From: Halomonas maura
Lineage (GTDB): Bacteria; Pseudomonadota; Gammaproteobacteria; Pseudomonadales; Halomonadaceae
DNA length: 64,000 nt
NCBI RefSeq assembly: GCF_030409305.1
Contig: NZ_JAUFPQ010000009.1
Coordinates: forward strand, 358,356-422,355
Reading direction: 5' to 3'
Positions 1 through 8,386 of this stretch are shown here, piece by piece. Each line of letters starts with the position of its first letter. Positions within the stretch are counted from its first letter, which is position 1. The position numbers and the translations under genes are program-made. The notes beneath the pieces were generated by a model that did no database searches, had not been told where the DNA came from, and saw only the letters and a list, made by a program, of their open reading frames with translations.

Positions 1-1327
1 TCTCCCACTTGGAGGAGTCGACCATGATCGGCACCCGGGCGATGTCCGGTTCCCCGGCGATCAGGTTGAGGAAGCGCACCATGGCCTCCTCGGACTCGAG
101 CATGCCCTCGTCCATGTTGATGTCGATGACCTGGGCGCCGTTCTCCACCTGCTCGAGGGCCACCTCGAGGGCGGTGGTGAAGTCCTCTTCCTTGATCAGC
201 CGCTTGAAGCGGGCCGAGCCGGTGACGTTGGTGCGCTCGCCGACGTTGACGAACAGCGAGTCGTGCTCGATGTTGAACGGCTCGAGGCCCGACAGGCGGC
301 AGGCCAGGGGCCGCTGCGGCAGCGGCCGCGGGGCGAGCTCGCGGATCGCCCGGTGGATGGCGGCGATATGCTCGGGCGTCGAGCCGCAACACCCGCCGAT
401 GATATTGACCAGGCCGCTCTGCGCGAACTCGGCGACGATGGCCGCCATCTCCTCGGGGGTCTGGTCGTATTCGCCGAACTCGTTGGGCAGGCCGGCATTG
501 GGGTGGGCCGAGACGAAGGTGTCCGCCTTCTTGGCCAGCTCCTCGACGTAGGGCCGCAGCTCCTCGGCGCCCAGGGCACAGTTCAGGCCCACCGACAGCG
601 GCCGGGCATGGCGCACCGAGTTCCAGAAGGCCTCGGTGGTCTGGCCGGACAGGGTGCGTCCCGAGGCGTCGGTGATGGTCCCGGAGATCATCACCGGCAG
701 CCGTTCGCCGCGGGCCTCGAAGAGCTCCTCGAGGGCGTAGATCGCGGCCTTGGCGTTCAGGGTGTCGAAGATCGTCTCGATCAGGATCAGGTCGCTGCCG
801 CCCTCGATCAGCGCCTCGGCGGCCTCGCGGTAGTTGTCGCGCAGTTCGTCGAAGGTGACGTTGCGCTTGGCGGGGTCGTTGACGTCCGGGGACAGCGAGG
901 CCGTGCGCGAGGTCGGCCCCAGCACCCCGGCGACGTAGCGGGGCACGCCGGTCTCCTCGGCCACGGCGTCGCAGGCCGCGCGCGCCAGCCGCGCCGATTC
1001 GCGGTTGAGCTCGGGGACCAGCGCCTCCATGCCGTAGTCGGCCTGGGACAGTCGCGTGCTGTTGAAGGTATTGGTCTCGACGATGTCGGCCCCGGCCAGC
1101 AGATAGTCCCGATGGATGCGCGCCACCAGGTCCGGGCAGGTCAGCGCCAGCAGGTCGTTGTTGCCCTTGAGATCGCTGGGCCAGTCCGCAAAGCGCTCGC
1201 CGCGAAACTCCTCCTCGGACAGTGCCGCGTTCTGCAGCATGGTGCCCATGCCTCCGTCCAGCATCAGGATATGCTGGCCGAGGCGTTCGGTAAGCGTGGT
1301 GGTCAGGGGAGTCGGGACGGCAGCCAT
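1..1327 (-). CDS. metH: Methionine synthase, cobalamin-dependent (5' part, runs off the window)
   Basis: Transfers a methyl group from 5-methyltetrahydrofolate to homocysteine through cobalamin; cytosolic. Only the first 442 codons are in the window. They cover the homocysteine-binding barrel, including the opening GGMGT motif, the GLNC motif (Cys near residue 249) and GGCCGS (Cys pair near 313-314), which supply the three zinc ligands. The start of the pterin-binding domain follows ([10 protein letters not shown]). The start ATG at 1327 is followed by [10 protein letters not shown] and fits the family N-terminus. The gene is divergent from nfuA. I found no clear SAM or cobalamin riboswitch upstream. 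The identification is firm; the cobalamin and activation domains lie outside the window. Confidence 0.96.
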   Translation of the reverse strand, partial: MAAVPTPLTTTLTERLGQHILMLDGGMGTMLQNAALSEEEFRGERFADWPSDLKGNNDLLALTCPDLVARIHRDYLLAGADIVETNTFNSTRLSQADYGMEALVPELNRESARLARAACDAVAEETGVPRYVAGVLGPTSRTASLSPDVNDPAKRNVTFDELRDNYREAAEALIEGGSDLILIETIFDTLNAKAAIYALEELFEARGERLPVMISGTITDASGRTLSGQTTEAFWNSVRHARPLSVGLNCALGAEELRPYVEELAKKADTFVSAHPNAGLPNEFGEYDQTPEEMAAIVAEFAQSGLVNIIGGCCGSTPEHIAAIHRAIRELAPRPLPQRPLACRLSGLEPFNIEHDSLFVNVGERTNVTGSARFKRLIKEEDFTTALEVALEQVENGAQVIDINMDEGMLESEEAMVRFLNLIAGEPDIARVPIMVDSSKWE

Positions 1328-1633
1328 GGGTCGGGTCAATCTCCAGCGTGAAGGCGTCGGGGCGCATCGACGGCGCGGCGCCTGAGGCGTCTTGTCATAT
1401 GAGGCGGCCGTCGAGAGTCGGCGGGGCTTGGGCCCCGTCCGAGCAAGCCGCTATGGTAGCAAAAGCCGGCGTGCGGCGGCAGGGGGCTGTAACGGGGCGG
1501 GCGGTAAAACCCAGCAAATCACTCGGGATTGTCTCGCGCTGGCCTCTCGCTTACCATGGGCCCATCACCTCATTGCGGCCTTTGGCCGCGGCGGTCGGCA
1601 CCGCGGCGGCCCGGCGCGAACAGCGAGAGCATC
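1328..1633. other. Divergent metH-nfuA intergenic region
   Basis: This 306-bp gap separates two divergent genes and should hold both promoters. I see a candidate sigma-70 promoter toward nfuA (listed separately) and a 6-bp hairpin at 1422-1437. Short ORFs crossing the region have no recognisable protein content. I see no riboswitch consensus. Confidence 0.6.
1529..1557 (+). promoter_or_regulatory. Candidate sigma-70 promoter of nfuA
   Basis: TTGTCT at 1529-1534 and TACCAT at 1552-1557 are separated by exactly 17 bp, and point at nfuA, whose ATG lies 77 bp downstream. Matches are 4 of 6 in each box, so the call is tentative. Confidence 0.35.
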
Positions 1634-2224
1634 ATGAGCGACAGCATCCAGATTACCGACAGTGCCCAGGACTACCTCGCCGAACTGCTGGCCAAGCAGA
1701 ACGTCGAGGGCATCGCCGTGCGCATCTTCATCACCCAGCCCGGCACGCCCTATGCCGAGACCTGCCTGGCCTACTGCCGGCCCGGCGAGGAGGAGCCCAG
1801 CGACGAGCGCCTCGAGCTCGACAAGATCGCGGTCTACCTGGACAAGCACAGCCTGCCGTTCCTCGAGGAGGCGGTGGTCGATTTCAATGCCGACCGCATG
1901 GGCGGCCAGCTGACCATCAAGGCGCCCAACGCCAAGATGCCCAAGGTCAATGCCGACAGCCCGCTGGCCGACCGCGTCAACTACGTGCTCTACAGCGAGA
2001 TCAACCCGGGGCTGGCGGCCCACGGCGGCGAGATCAAGCTGGTCGAGCTCACCGAGGAACAGGTGGCCGTGCTGGCCTTCGGCGGCGGCTGCCAGGGCTG
2101 CGCCGCGGTGGACCTGACCCTCAAGGAAGGCGTCGAGAAGACCCTGATGGAACGCATCCCGGAGCTGGCCGGCATCCGCGACGTCACCGACCATACCGAC
2201 ACCAGCAACGCCTATTACCGCTAG
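1634..2224 (+). CDS. nfuA: Fe-S biogenesis protein NfuA
   Basis: A scaffold or carrier that delivers 4Fe-4S clusters to client proteins, important under oxidative stress or iron limitation. At 196 aa it has the usual NfuA layout: an N-terminal degenerate A-type (HesB-like) domain lacking the cysteines, then a C-terminal Nfu domain with the cluster-binding CxxC at Cys153 and Cys156 ([16 protein letters not shown]). The chosen start gives [15 protein letters not shown], the family N-terminus; a longer in-frame reading from 1529 is not supported. It is divergent from metH and convergent with the KfrA-like gene, 15 bp away. sufE, another Fe-S gene, lies 2.5 kb downstream. Confidence 0.95.
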   Translation: MSDSIQITDSAQDYLAELLAKQNVEGIAVRIFITQPGTPYAETCLAYCRPGEEEPSDERLELDKIAVYLDKHSLPFLEEAVVDFNADRMGGQLTIKAPNAKMPKVNADSPLADRVNYVLYSEINPGLAAHGGEIKLVELTEEQVAVLAFGGGCQGCAAVDLTLKEGVEKTLMERIPELAGIRDVTDHTDTSNAYYR

Positions 2225-2239
2225 CCAGCCAGCACTGCC

Positions 2240-3298
2240 TCAGGTCTCGGCAGCGCCTTCCTTCTCGGGCCCCGCATCGTCGGGGCCCGCGCCGTTTCCG
2301 GGCGTGTCGCTCAGCCGCTCGCGGCTCTCGCGGATCGTCTCCAGCGACGACCAGAGGCGATCCTCGAGCTGTTTCTCCAGTCCCTCCACGCGCGACTGGC
2401 GCGAGGCCAGGGCCGCCTGACTGTCCTCCAGCCGGGCCTCGAGACGGACCCGTTCCTGATCCAGGCTGGTGCGGACGGTCTCGGCCTCGCGGCGCGCCGA
2501 CTCCTCGCCGCGTCGCCGTTTCTCTTCCGTCTGTAGCGCCTCGCGCAGCGACTGCTGCTCCGCCTGCGCCGCCTCGAGGCGTTTCTCCAGGCGCTCGACA
2601 CGCGACGCATGGGCCTTCTCGGCGGCCTGCCGTTCCTGCCGAGCCTCGTCGACCAGGCCCATCAGGCGGGCCTCGGCGGCCTCGTGGCGCTGCTCTTCCT
2701 GAGCCAGGCGCTGCTGCTGGGTCGCCTCCTGGTCGTCCAGCGCCCGGCGATGGGCCTGCGCCTGGCGCTCGAGTTCGCCCTGCAATTGGTCCAGTCGTGT
2801 CTCGAGGCGGCCGCGGATCTCGCGCTGGCGGGCCTCGGCGGCCTGCAGGGCGGCGTGGTCGGCCTGCAGGCGCGCCAACTCGGCGGTCTGCTCGGTAAGC
2901 CGCTGCTCGGTGCGCGTCAGATGCGCGGAGAGGGCGGTCTCGCGCTGCTCGGCATCCTCGGCGCGGCGCTCGGCGGCGGCGACACTCTGCAGGGCCTCGG
3001 CCACCTTGTCGTCGGCCTCGCGCCGATAGTGGGCGAGGGCCTCGTTGGCCGCTTCCTGGGCCTGTTGCCAGAGCGTCTCGGCAAGCTCCTGCAGGGCGGC
3101 CGGCATGCCCCGTGGCGGGGGCACGTCACGGTTCTCCTCGCGACGCTTGCGCCATTCCCTCAGGTGCTCGCTGATGGTGGTGAAGCTGCCGGTGCCCAGC
3201 GCCTCGCGGATCTTCTGCACGCTGGGCGCCTCGCCCCTGGCCATCAGGGTGTCGATCGCCCGCTGCACATCCTCGTACTGCACCCCGCTGCGTGCCAT
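2240..3298 (-). CDS. KfrA-like DNA-binding protein with long coiled coil
   Basis: This 352-aa protein has a KfrA_N-type domain at roughly residues 5-120 (VQYEDVQRAIDTLMARG, then a segment that looks like helix-turn-helix around TGSFTTISEHLREW). An almost uninterrupted, Arg/Glu/Ala-rich coiled coil follows, from about residue 65 to 330. KfrA proteins are plasmid-borne, self-repressing DNA binders that form filaments and help partition; this copy sits on what looks like chromosome. The ATG at 3298 has a good ribosome site (AAGGAG). It is divergent from a tyrosine recombinase over an AT-rich gap holding a 17-bp palindrome, the obvious candidate operator. Its role here is inference. Confidence 0.8.
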   Translation of the reverse strand: MARSGVQYEDVQRAIDTLMARGEAPSVQKIREALGTGSFTTISEHLREWRKRREENRDVPPPRGMPAALQELAETLWQQAQEAANEALAHYRREADDKVAEALQSVAAAERRAEDAEQRETALSAHLTRTEQRLTEQTAELARLQADHAALQAAEARQREIRGRLETRLDQLQGELERQAQAHRRALDDQEATQQQRLAQEEQRHEAAEARLMGLVDEARQERQAAEKAHASRVERLEKRLEAAQAEQQSLREALQTEEKRRRGEESARREAETVRTSLDQERVRLEARLEDSQAALASRQSRVEGLEKQLEDRLWSSLETIRESRERLSDTPGNGAGPDDAGPEKEGAAET

Positions 3299-3389
3299 GC
3301 CGTTCTCCTTGCTGCCCTTTCGCCGCCCTTGGGCGATGCCGATGCGCGCAGCATACCCCGGCGGGGTGGGAAAATGAAGAGAATTACAT

Positions 3390-3406
3390 ATTACGTACTA
3401 CGTAAT
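3390..3406. promoter_or_regulatory. 17-bp palindrome, candidate operator of the KfrA-like protein
   Basis: ATTACGTA, one base, then TACGTAAT form a perfect 8-bp inverted repeat. It sits in an AT-rich island (about 3371-3445) inside otherwise GC-rich DNA, between the divergent KfrA-like and recombinase genes. TTACAT flanks it on both sides as a direct repeat. Self-repression of KfrA proteins through palindromes in their own promoters is known from plasmids; binding here is inferred. Confidence 0.6.
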
Positions 3407-3524
3407 TTACATTATTTTATTGGCGGAAAAAGCAAGATTACGCGGCTTATCTTGATTTTCTGGGTCACCACGGGGACACTGCACCCAGCCGTCATACGCG
3501 GTATGGCACAGGGAAGGGAGAGGG

Positions 3525-4736
3525 ATGTCGGAGACCGTCATGGGGCAGGAGGTGGTGCGCGGGCTGTACGAGATGGCGCCTGCCGGGCCGCTCACGCCAC
3601 GCGCCCAGGGCGCCAGCCATATCGCGGCCGGCGACGATATCGAGGCGGTGGGGTTGTGGCTCGCCGAGTACCGGGCCAGCCCCAATACCCGGCGCGCCTA
3701 TCGTCGCGAGGCCGAGCGGCTGCTGCTGTGGCTGGCGACCCAGGACCTGGGGCTCGCCGAGCTGCGCCGCGACCACCTCGACGCCTTCGAGGCCTTCCTC
3801 GGCGACCCGCAGCCCCGGGAACGCTGGGTGGGGGCGACGCGGCCGCGTCGCGACCCTCGCTGGCGTCCGTTCCGCGGCCCGCTGTCACCCGCCAGCCGTC
3901 GCCAGAGCCTGGTCATCCTGCAGGGGCTGTTCGCCTGGCTGGCCGAGGCGGGCTGGATCGCCCACAACCCCTTCCGGCTGATGCGCGACAAGCGGCGTCG
4001 CCTGGACAATCGCCAGTCACGGATCGAGCGCTACCTGGAACGCCCCCTGTGGGACTGGCTGTGGGGGTGGCTGACCCGCCAGCCACCGCAAGGCGCCTCG
4101 CCACGACGCCACTTCGAGTGCGCGCGCCGCCGGCTGGTGTTCGGCTTCGCCTACCTGCTGGCCCCGCGCATCTCGGAGATGGCGGCGGCCCGCATGAGCG
4201 ACTTCCAGCGGCGCGAGGGGCGCTGGTGGTGGGACGTGGTGGGGAAGGGCGGCAAGGCGGCGCGCATCCCGGTACCGCCGGACATGATGCGCCTGCTGGG
4301 CGACTGGCGAGGCCACCTCGGCCTCGTCCCCGAGCCCGGCCCGGACGAGGCGACGCCGCTGCTGCGGGGGCTGGACGGTCGCCGCGGCCTGGGCGAGAAC
4401 CGGCTGTACCGGCTGATGCGCGGCGTCTTCGACGAGGCGGCAGGGGCCCTGGCGAGCGAGCTCGGCGAGGCGGCGACGCGGGAGGTGGCCCAACTGCGCC
4501 GGGCCACGCCCCACTGGCTTCGCCACACGGCCCTGACCCACCAGGCCCAGGCCGGGGTCGAGCTGCGCTACCTGGCCGAGACGGCGCGCCATTCCCGGCT
4601 CGACACCACGGCCCGCTACCTGCATGCCGAGGACGCGGAGTGGCATCGCCAGCAGTCCCGCCACGGGCTGTCGGACGGCGGCTCAGCCGAGCAAGCTGGC
4701 GAGGGGGCGGACGAGGCCGGCCCCCGGACGTTATAA
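3525..4736 (+). CDS. Orphan tyrosine recombinase (XerD/phage-integrase fold)
   Basis: This 403-aa site-specific recombinase has an N-terminal SAM-like DNA-binding domain (about 45-170) and a catalytic domain (about 190-390). The full catalytic set is present: Arg215 (PRISEM), Lys241 or Lys244 in the beta-hairpin, His330-x-x-Arg333, His356 and the nucleophile Tyr365. The ATG at 3525 follows a purine-rich GGGAGAGGG site. There is no prophage, cassette array or excisionase gene nearby, so it does not look like the integrase of a resident element. It is divergent from the KfrA-like gene and 27 bp upstream of sufE. Its substrate is unknown. Confidence 0.88.
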   Translation: MSETVMGQEVVRGLYEMAPAGPLTPRAQGASHIAAGDDIEAVGLWLAEYRASPNTRRAYRREAERLLLWLATQDLGLAELRRDHLDAFEAFLGDPQPRERWVGATRPRRDPRWRPFRGPLSPASRRQSLVILQGLFAWLAEAGWIAHNPFRLMRDKRRRLDNRQSRIERYLERPLWDWLWGWLTRQPPQGASPRRHFECARRRLVFGFAYLLAPRISEMAAARMSDFQRREGRWWWDVVGKGGKAARIPVPPDMMRLLGDWRGHLGLVPEPGPDEATPLLRGLDGRRGLGENRLYRLMRGVFDEAAGALASELGEAATREVAQLRRATPHWLRHTALTHQAQAGVELRYLAETARHSRLDTTARYLHAEDAEWHRQQSRHGLSDGGSAEQAGEGADEAGPRTL

Positions 4737-4737
4737 T
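4732..4737 (+). promoter_or_regulatory. Candidate -10 box of sufE
   Basis: A perfect TATAAT overlaps the TAA stop of the recombinase gene, 26 bp before the sufE start. The -35 position (GGACGA) is poor, so an activator or a weak promoter would be needed. Confidence 0.35.
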
Positions 4738-4763
4738 CGCGACCATCACATCGAGGAGTTCCC

Positions 4764-5195
4764 ATGAGCACAGAGACCACCGCCGAACAGGCCCAGCAGG
4801 AACTGCTGGACGAGTTCGAGATGTTCGACAACTGGATGGATCGCTACCAGTACATCATCGACATGGGCAAGCAGCTGCCGGCCTTTCCCGACGAGTGGAA
4901 GGTCGCGGAGCTGAAGATCCAGGGCTGCCAGTCCAATGTCTGGATGCGCCACGCGCGGGAGGGCGAGCGCCTGCACTTCCAGGCGATCTCCGATGCGGCC
5001 ATCGTCTCGGGGCTGATCGCCGTGCTGATGCGCATCTACAACGACCGGCGCCCCGAGGACATCCGTGCCACCAGCCCGCACTTCCTCACCGACCTGGGCC
5101 TCGACAAGCACCTGTCGCCGACCCGCAGCAACGGCCTGAACGCCATGCTGGAGCGGATCTACCGCGTGGCCGGGCAGGAAGCGGCCTCGGCCTGA
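4764..5195 (+). CDS. sufE: Cysteine desulfuration protein SufE
   Basis: Accepts persulfide sulfur from a SufS-type cysteine desulfurase and passes it to the Fe-S scaffold. The 143-aa length is normal for the family. The acceptor cysteine lies in the conserved KIQGCQSNVW motif near residue 54. The ATG follows GAGGAG. No sufBCDS genes are in the window, so this is a detached copy. Its 3' end overlaps the convergent RHH-domain gene by 37 bp. Confidence 0.93.
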   Translation: MSTETTAEQAQQELLDEFEMFDNWMDRYQYIIDMGKQLPAFPDEWKVAELKIQGCQSNVWMRHAREGERLHFQAISDAAIVSGLIAVLMRIYNDRRPEDIRATSPHFLTDLGLDKHLSPTRSNGLNAMLERIYRVAGQEAASA

Positions 5196-5560
5196 CGGGC
5201 CCCGGTCGCGGCGTGGCGACGCCGGTGCTCCCGGGCCAGGATGGCCTCGGCATCCAGGTCGGCGATGGGCGCATCGTGGCGCGTCGGCACCTCCCCGGCG
5301 AGCTGCAGGGCGTAGTAGCGCCCGCAGCAGACGCGCAGGAAGGAGGCGAAGTTATCGACGTCGCGCCCCGACTCGATCCATTCCCGGGACAGCCGGGTGA
5401 GCAGCTGGCTCAGCCCCAGGTCGTCGCGCCGGCCGATCTCCTCGAGCACGCCCCAGAAGAACCCCTCGAGGCGCACGCTGGTGCTCACCCCGTCGAGGCG
5501 CATGGAGCGGGTCTGCGACTCCCACAGGGCGGGGTCGGCGCCGGTGAATAGCTTGCACAT
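5159..5560 (-). CDS. Ribbon-helix-helix domain protein
   Basis: A 133-aa protein whose first half matches the RHH_4-type domain: MCKLFTGADPALWE, then SMRLDGVSTSVRLEGFFW, the beta-strand carrying the predicted DNA-contact residues, then two helices (LGLSQLLTRLSREW). The tail is Ala/Arg-rich. I chose the internal ATG at 5560 because AAGGAGAT lies 7 bases upstream; a longer reading from 5596 has no such site. It is probably a small DNA-binding regulator, target unknown. Its stop lies inside the last codons of convergent sufE. Confidence 0.7.
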   Translation of the reverse strand: MCKLFTGADPALWESQTRSMRLDGVSTSVRLEGFFWGVLEEIGRRDDLGLSQLLTRLSREWIESGRDVDNFASFLRVCCGRYYALQLAGEVPTRHDAPIADLDAEAILAREHRRRHAATGARQAEAASCPATR

Positions 5561-5653
5561 GATCCCGATCTCCTTGGCGGCATGGTTCTGGCGCACCGCA
5601 CGAGGTGCCAGGCGACAGCATGCCGCCTGGCAGGGGGATCGGCAAGCCGGGCC

Positions 5654-6238
5654 TCAGGCGTGGTCGATGCGGGTGCCGAGCCGCTCGAGGAACTGGGCGA
5701 GCCAGGCGGGATGGGCCGGCCAGGCCGGCGCGGTGACCAGGTTGCCGTCGGTCACTGCAGCGTCCACGGCGATATCGGCATAGTGGCCCCCCGCGAGTTC
5801 CACCTCGGGGCGACAGGCCGGATAGGCGGAGCAGCGGCGTCCCTCGAGCACCCGGGCGGCGGCGAGCAGCTGGGCGCCATGGCAGACGGCCGCCACCGGC
5901 TTGTCCGCCGTGAAGAAGTGGCGCACGATCTCGATCACCCGGCCATCGAGCCGCAGATACTCCGGCGCTCGCCCGCCGGGAATCACCAGGCCATCGTAGG
6001 TGGCCGGGTCGACCTCCGCGAAGCTGGCATTCAGGGCGAAGCGATGGCCCGGTTTCTCGGTGTAGGTCTGGTCGCCCTCGAAGTCGTGGATCGCCGTGGC
6101 CACGGTATCGCCGGGGCGCTTGTCGGGGCAGACCGCATCGACGCTGTGTCCCACGGCCTGGAGGGCCTGGAAGGGGACCATGGTCTCGTAGTCCTCGGCG
6201 AAATCGCCGCAGAGCATCAGGATTCGCTTGCCGGACAT
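5654..6238 (-). CDS. DJ-1/PfpI family protein (glyoxalase III/deglycase-like)
   Basis: A 194-aa class-I glutamine-amidotransferase-like fold. The nucleophile elbow AVCHGAQ places the reactive cysteine near residue 119, with the following His conserved. The Glu normally paired with it appears early (CGDFAEDYE). Family members act as proteases, chaperones, or detoxify methylglyoxal and deglycate proteins; the sequence alone does not decide between these. It lies 93 bp downstream of the RHH-protein start on the same strand and is probably transcribed on its own. Confidence 0.85.
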   Translation of the reverse strand: MSGKRILMLCGDFAEDYETMVPFQALQAVGHSVDAVCPDKRPGDTVATAIHDFEGDQTYTEKPGHRFALNASFAEVDPATYDGLVIPGGRAPEYLRLDGRVIEIVRHFFTADKPVAAVCHGAQLLAAARVLEGRRCSAYPACRPEVELAGGHYADIAVDAAVTDGNLVTAPAWPAHPAWLAQFLERLGTRIDHA

Positions 6239-6325
6239 GGCGGTTCTCCTCTTGGCATTGCGCGGAGAGGTCAGTCTGGCACGGGCGCTCGCGGGGCGGG
6301 TGGTAGCCCGCTACTACACCCGGGG

Positions 6326-6646
6326 CTAGGTCCGTTCGCCCCGGCAGCGGAAGTGCTCGTCGAGCTCGGGGTCGTCATGGCACAGCGCCTCGCTGGGCCC
6401 GCCCGGGACGGGGTCGATTCCCCCGGGGCAGCCCGGGTGGCAGCGCAGCAGCCGACGCAGCGCCAGCCAGCCGCCACGGCCCGGGCCGTGCACCCGGATG
6501 GCCTCCATGGCGTAGTGCGAACAGCTCGGCCAGTAGCGGCAGCGCGGGCCGAGCAGCGGGCTCAGCACCAGCTGATAGCCCCGGACCAGGCCGATCAGCG
6601 CCCGGCCGAGCCAGCGCCTCGCGCCGCGGTCGTGCCGTGCCGTCAT
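6326..6646 (-). CDS. yidD: Membrane protein insertion efficiency factor YidD
   Basis: A small amphipathic inner-membrane-associated protein that assists YidC-dependent insertion. The 106-aa product carries the signature block [18 protein letters not shown] followed by [15 protein letters not shown] and the cysteine-rich [13 protein letters not shown]. yidD normally sits between rnpA and yidC near the replication origin; here it is the last gene of an apparent zur-hisI-yidD unit, starting 4 bp after the hisI stop. This may be the only copy or a second one. Confidence 0.9.
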   Translation of the reverse strand: MTARHDRGARRWLGRALIGLVRGYQLVLSPLLGPRCRYWPSCSHYAMEAIRVHGPGRGGWLALRRLLRCHPGCPGGIDPVPGGPSEALCHDDPELDEHFRCRGERT

Positions 6647-6650
6647 GGGC

Positions 6651-7100
6651 TCAGCGCGGCGTCCCGGCGCCGTAGAGGGTGACGGGGTCGACCAGCGGGT
6701 CGCTGGTCACCCGCGCCTGGTCGCCCTCGAGGGCCACGTAGAAGCAGCTGCGTCGGCCGCTGTGGCAGGCCGGCCCCGTCTGGTCGACCTGCAGCAGCAG
6801 GGTATCGCCATCGCAATCCAGGGCCGCGGCCCGCAGCAGCTGCTGCTGGCCGGACGACTCCCCCTTGCGCCACAACTTGCCACGCGAGCGCGACCAGTAG
6901 CAGACCCGACCGCTGCGCAGGGTCTCCTCCAGGGCCTCGCGGTTCATCCAGGCCATCATCAGCACCTCGCCGCTGTCATGCTGCTGGGCGATGGCCGGGA
7001 TCAGCCCCTCGGCATTGAAGCGGATGGCGGCGAGGATCTCGGGCAGCGGCTGGCGGCTGTCACGGGCGGCGCCTTCCAGCGCCTTGAAGGTATCGGACAT
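6651..7100 (-). CDS. hisI: Phosphoribosyl-AMP cyclohydrolase
   Basis: Catalyses the third step of histidine synthesis, opening the purine ring of phosphoribosyl-AMP; a zinc and magnesium enzyme. The 149-aa protein has the canonical [23 protein letters not shown] and [12 protein letters not shown] motifs, with all three zinc-ligand cysteines (DCD, ACH, SCF) kept. There is no fused HisE domain. I used the ATG giving [10 protein letters not shown] rather than the longer reading. It starts 20 bp after zur on the same strand, so it is probably co-transcribed with a zinc-responsive regulator rather than with other his genes. Confidence 0.93.
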   Translation of the reverse strand: MSDTFKALEGAARDSRQPLPEILAAIRFNAEGLIPAIAQQHDSGEVLMMAWMNREALEETLRSGRVCYWSRSRGKLWRKGESSGQQQLLRAAALDCDGDTLLLQVDQTGPACHSGRRSCFYVALEGDQARVTSDPLVDPVTLYGAGTPR

Positions 7101-7120
7101 GCGGTCTCCGGCAATCACGG

Positions 7121-7573
7121 TCAGAGGGCCTCGGCGGCCGAGCGGCAGGTATCGCACTGGCCGAGCAGCTCGATGGTCTGGCGCTGGACGGCGAAGCCCA
7201 GCTCCCGGGCCCGCGCGCCCAACTGCTCGTTGATGTCATCCAGGTGCAGCTCCTCGACGCGGCCGCAGTCGCGGCAGATCAGCAACTGGAAGCCGTGAGC
7301 ATGCTCGGGACAGGGGCAGGCGACATAGGCGTTGAGCGACTCGATGCGGTGAACCAGGCCCTGGTCGATCAGGAACTCCAGGGCGCGATACACCGTCGGC
7401 GGCCGTGCCGCGGCATGTTCCGTGGCCAGGCGGTCCAGCAGGTCGTAGGCCTTGAGGCCGCCGCGGGTGTCCGCGATCATCTGCAGCACCCGCTGGCGGA
7501 TGGGGGTGAAGCGCACGCCGCGGCGACGGCACTGTCGCTCGGCCTGGTGCATCAGGGCGCGGGAATCGGTCAT
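7121..7573 (-). CDS. zur: Zinc uptake regulator Zur (Fur family)
   Basis: A zinc-responsive repressor of the Fur superfamily. The 150-aa product has a winged-helix domain (FTPIRQRVLQMIADTRGG, then PPTVYRALEFLIDQGLVHRIES) and a dimerisation domain with the Zur-type zinc-binding block CPEHAHGFQLLICRDCG plus a C-terminal CDTC. The ATG at 7573 is used; an in-frame ATG at 7582 (MASMTDS) is equally possible. I see no clear Zur box just upstream. The gene leads an apparent operon with hisI and yidD. Confidence 0.9.
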   Translation of the reverse strand: MTDSRALMHQAERQCRRRGVRFTPIRQRVLQMIADTRGGLKAYDLLDRLATEHAAARPPTVYRALEFLIDQGLVHRIESLNAYVACPCPEHAHGFQLLICRDCGRVEELHLDDINEQLGARARELGFAVQRQTIELLGQCDTCRSAAEAL

Positions 7574-7652
7574 GCTGGCCATGCGGGTCTTGGGATGAAG
7601 GCCACATTCTACGCGCCACGCCCCGAGGGAGCCAGCCACCGCGCCGTTGCCC

Positions 7653-8222
7653 TCAGCCGGAGGACAGGCCGGGCAGTCGCCTGGCCCCCGCCAGCCAGCC
7701 CCGCGGCCAGTCGTGAGCGGCCAGCCGGGCATCCTCGGCATGCTCTCCGTCATATGCCACCACCAGCTCCGCGAGGATATGCCGCTCGGCCTGCTTCTGG
7801 GCGAGCATGCCGAGCAGCAGTGGCTGCAGGAAGGGGGTGGCATTGACCTCCTCGAGATGCGTCGCCACCCGCACCGCGTGCTCGGCTCGGGCCTCGGCCA
7901 GCTTCAGCGCGCGGAGCGCCTGGCCGCGACCGGCGATCAGCCCGGAGGCCGCAGCTGCCTGCCTGCCAGGCGCCGTCGGGGGCACGGCACGCGAGGCTGG
8001 CGGGGCAAGCTCACGGGCGGAGCGGAGGATTTCCGTCAGGCGCCGTTCGCACTCGATGCCCAGGGTCGCCATCAGGCGGCTGATACCCCGACCGAAGGGC
8101 AGGAAGCGGAAGGCCAGGCAGCGATAGTGGCCCATCTCCTGGCATTCGTGATCGCCGGCCAGGGCCAGGAGCTCGCCGGGCAGCAGGACGGCGGGGAATT
8201 CGCGGGGATGGGGGGGTGACAT
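7653..8222 (-). CDS. Uncharacterised all-helical protein, paralog of the gene at 27.7 kb
   Basis: I do not recognise a named family. The 189-aa product looks entirely alpha-helical, and its first helices align clearly with the product at 27676-28287: LLALA-DHE--E--xYR-L-xRFL-F--GIS-LM. Conserved acidic and His residues (Glu26, Glu29 and His32 in helix 1, an AEH in the third helix) resemble a ferritin-like four-helix bundle, but the usual ExxH pairs are not both present, so metal binding is only a guess. The ATG at 8222 has a strong GGGAGG site. An FNR/Anr-type palindrome lies 72 bp upstream. Downstream, on the same strand, is zur. Confidence 0.65.
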   Translation of the reverse strand: MSPPHPREFPAVLLPGELLALAGDHECQEMGHYRCLAFRFLPFGRGISRLMATLGIECERRLTEILRSARELAPPASRAVPPTAPGRQAAAASGLIAGRGQALRALKLAEARAEHAVRVATHLEEVNATPFLQPLLLGMLAQKQAERHILAELVVAYDGEHAEDARLAAHDWPRGWLAGARRLPGLSSG

Positions 8223-8293
8223 GAGGCGGCCTCCCGTGGCTGCGACGTGATTATTATGGGAGGCAAGGGTAGAGGGCTGGGGAGCGGGGCACC

Positions 8294-8307
8294 TTGACCG
8301 AGGTCAG
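8294..8307. promoter_or_regulatory. FNR/Anr-like palindrome
   Basis: TTGACCGAGGTCAG fits the TTGAC-N4-GTCAA type half-sites recognised by FNR/Anr/Dnr regulators, with one mismatch in the last position. It lies 72-85 bp upstream of the helical-protein gene (minus strand). A -10-like CATAAT is at 8258-8253 on that strand, but the spacing to the palindrome is longer than the usual -41.5. Oxygen or redox control is inferred. Confidence 0.45.
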
Positions 8308-8386
8308 GTTTACCCCGCGACAGCCGGATGAGGCTTCAATTTCATGCTTGGGTATGAAGAGGCTGGCGATCCACGCGGCGTTCCGC

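Noticed and set aside
263..1351. Long plus-strand ORF antisense to metH
   Set aside because: The metH reading on the minus strand has clear motifs; this product is a low-complexity Gly/Gln/Arg-rich shadow typical of GC-rich DNA.
1328..1633. SAM, SAH or cobalamin riboswitch before metH
   Set aside because: I could not find the conserved core boxes of these riboswitches on the minus strand.
3299..5195. Prophage or genomic-island remnant around the first recombinase
   Set aside because: No phage genes, att duplications or tRNA target; flanking genes are ordinary housekeeping genes.
2609..5551. 980-codon plus-strand ORF across the KfrA-like gene, recombinase and sufE
   Set aside because: It runs antisense or out of frame through three real genes with good motifs and has no recognisable domain.
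7583..7660. Zur operator upstream of zur
   Set aside because: No AT-rich palindrome of the Zur type is present there.
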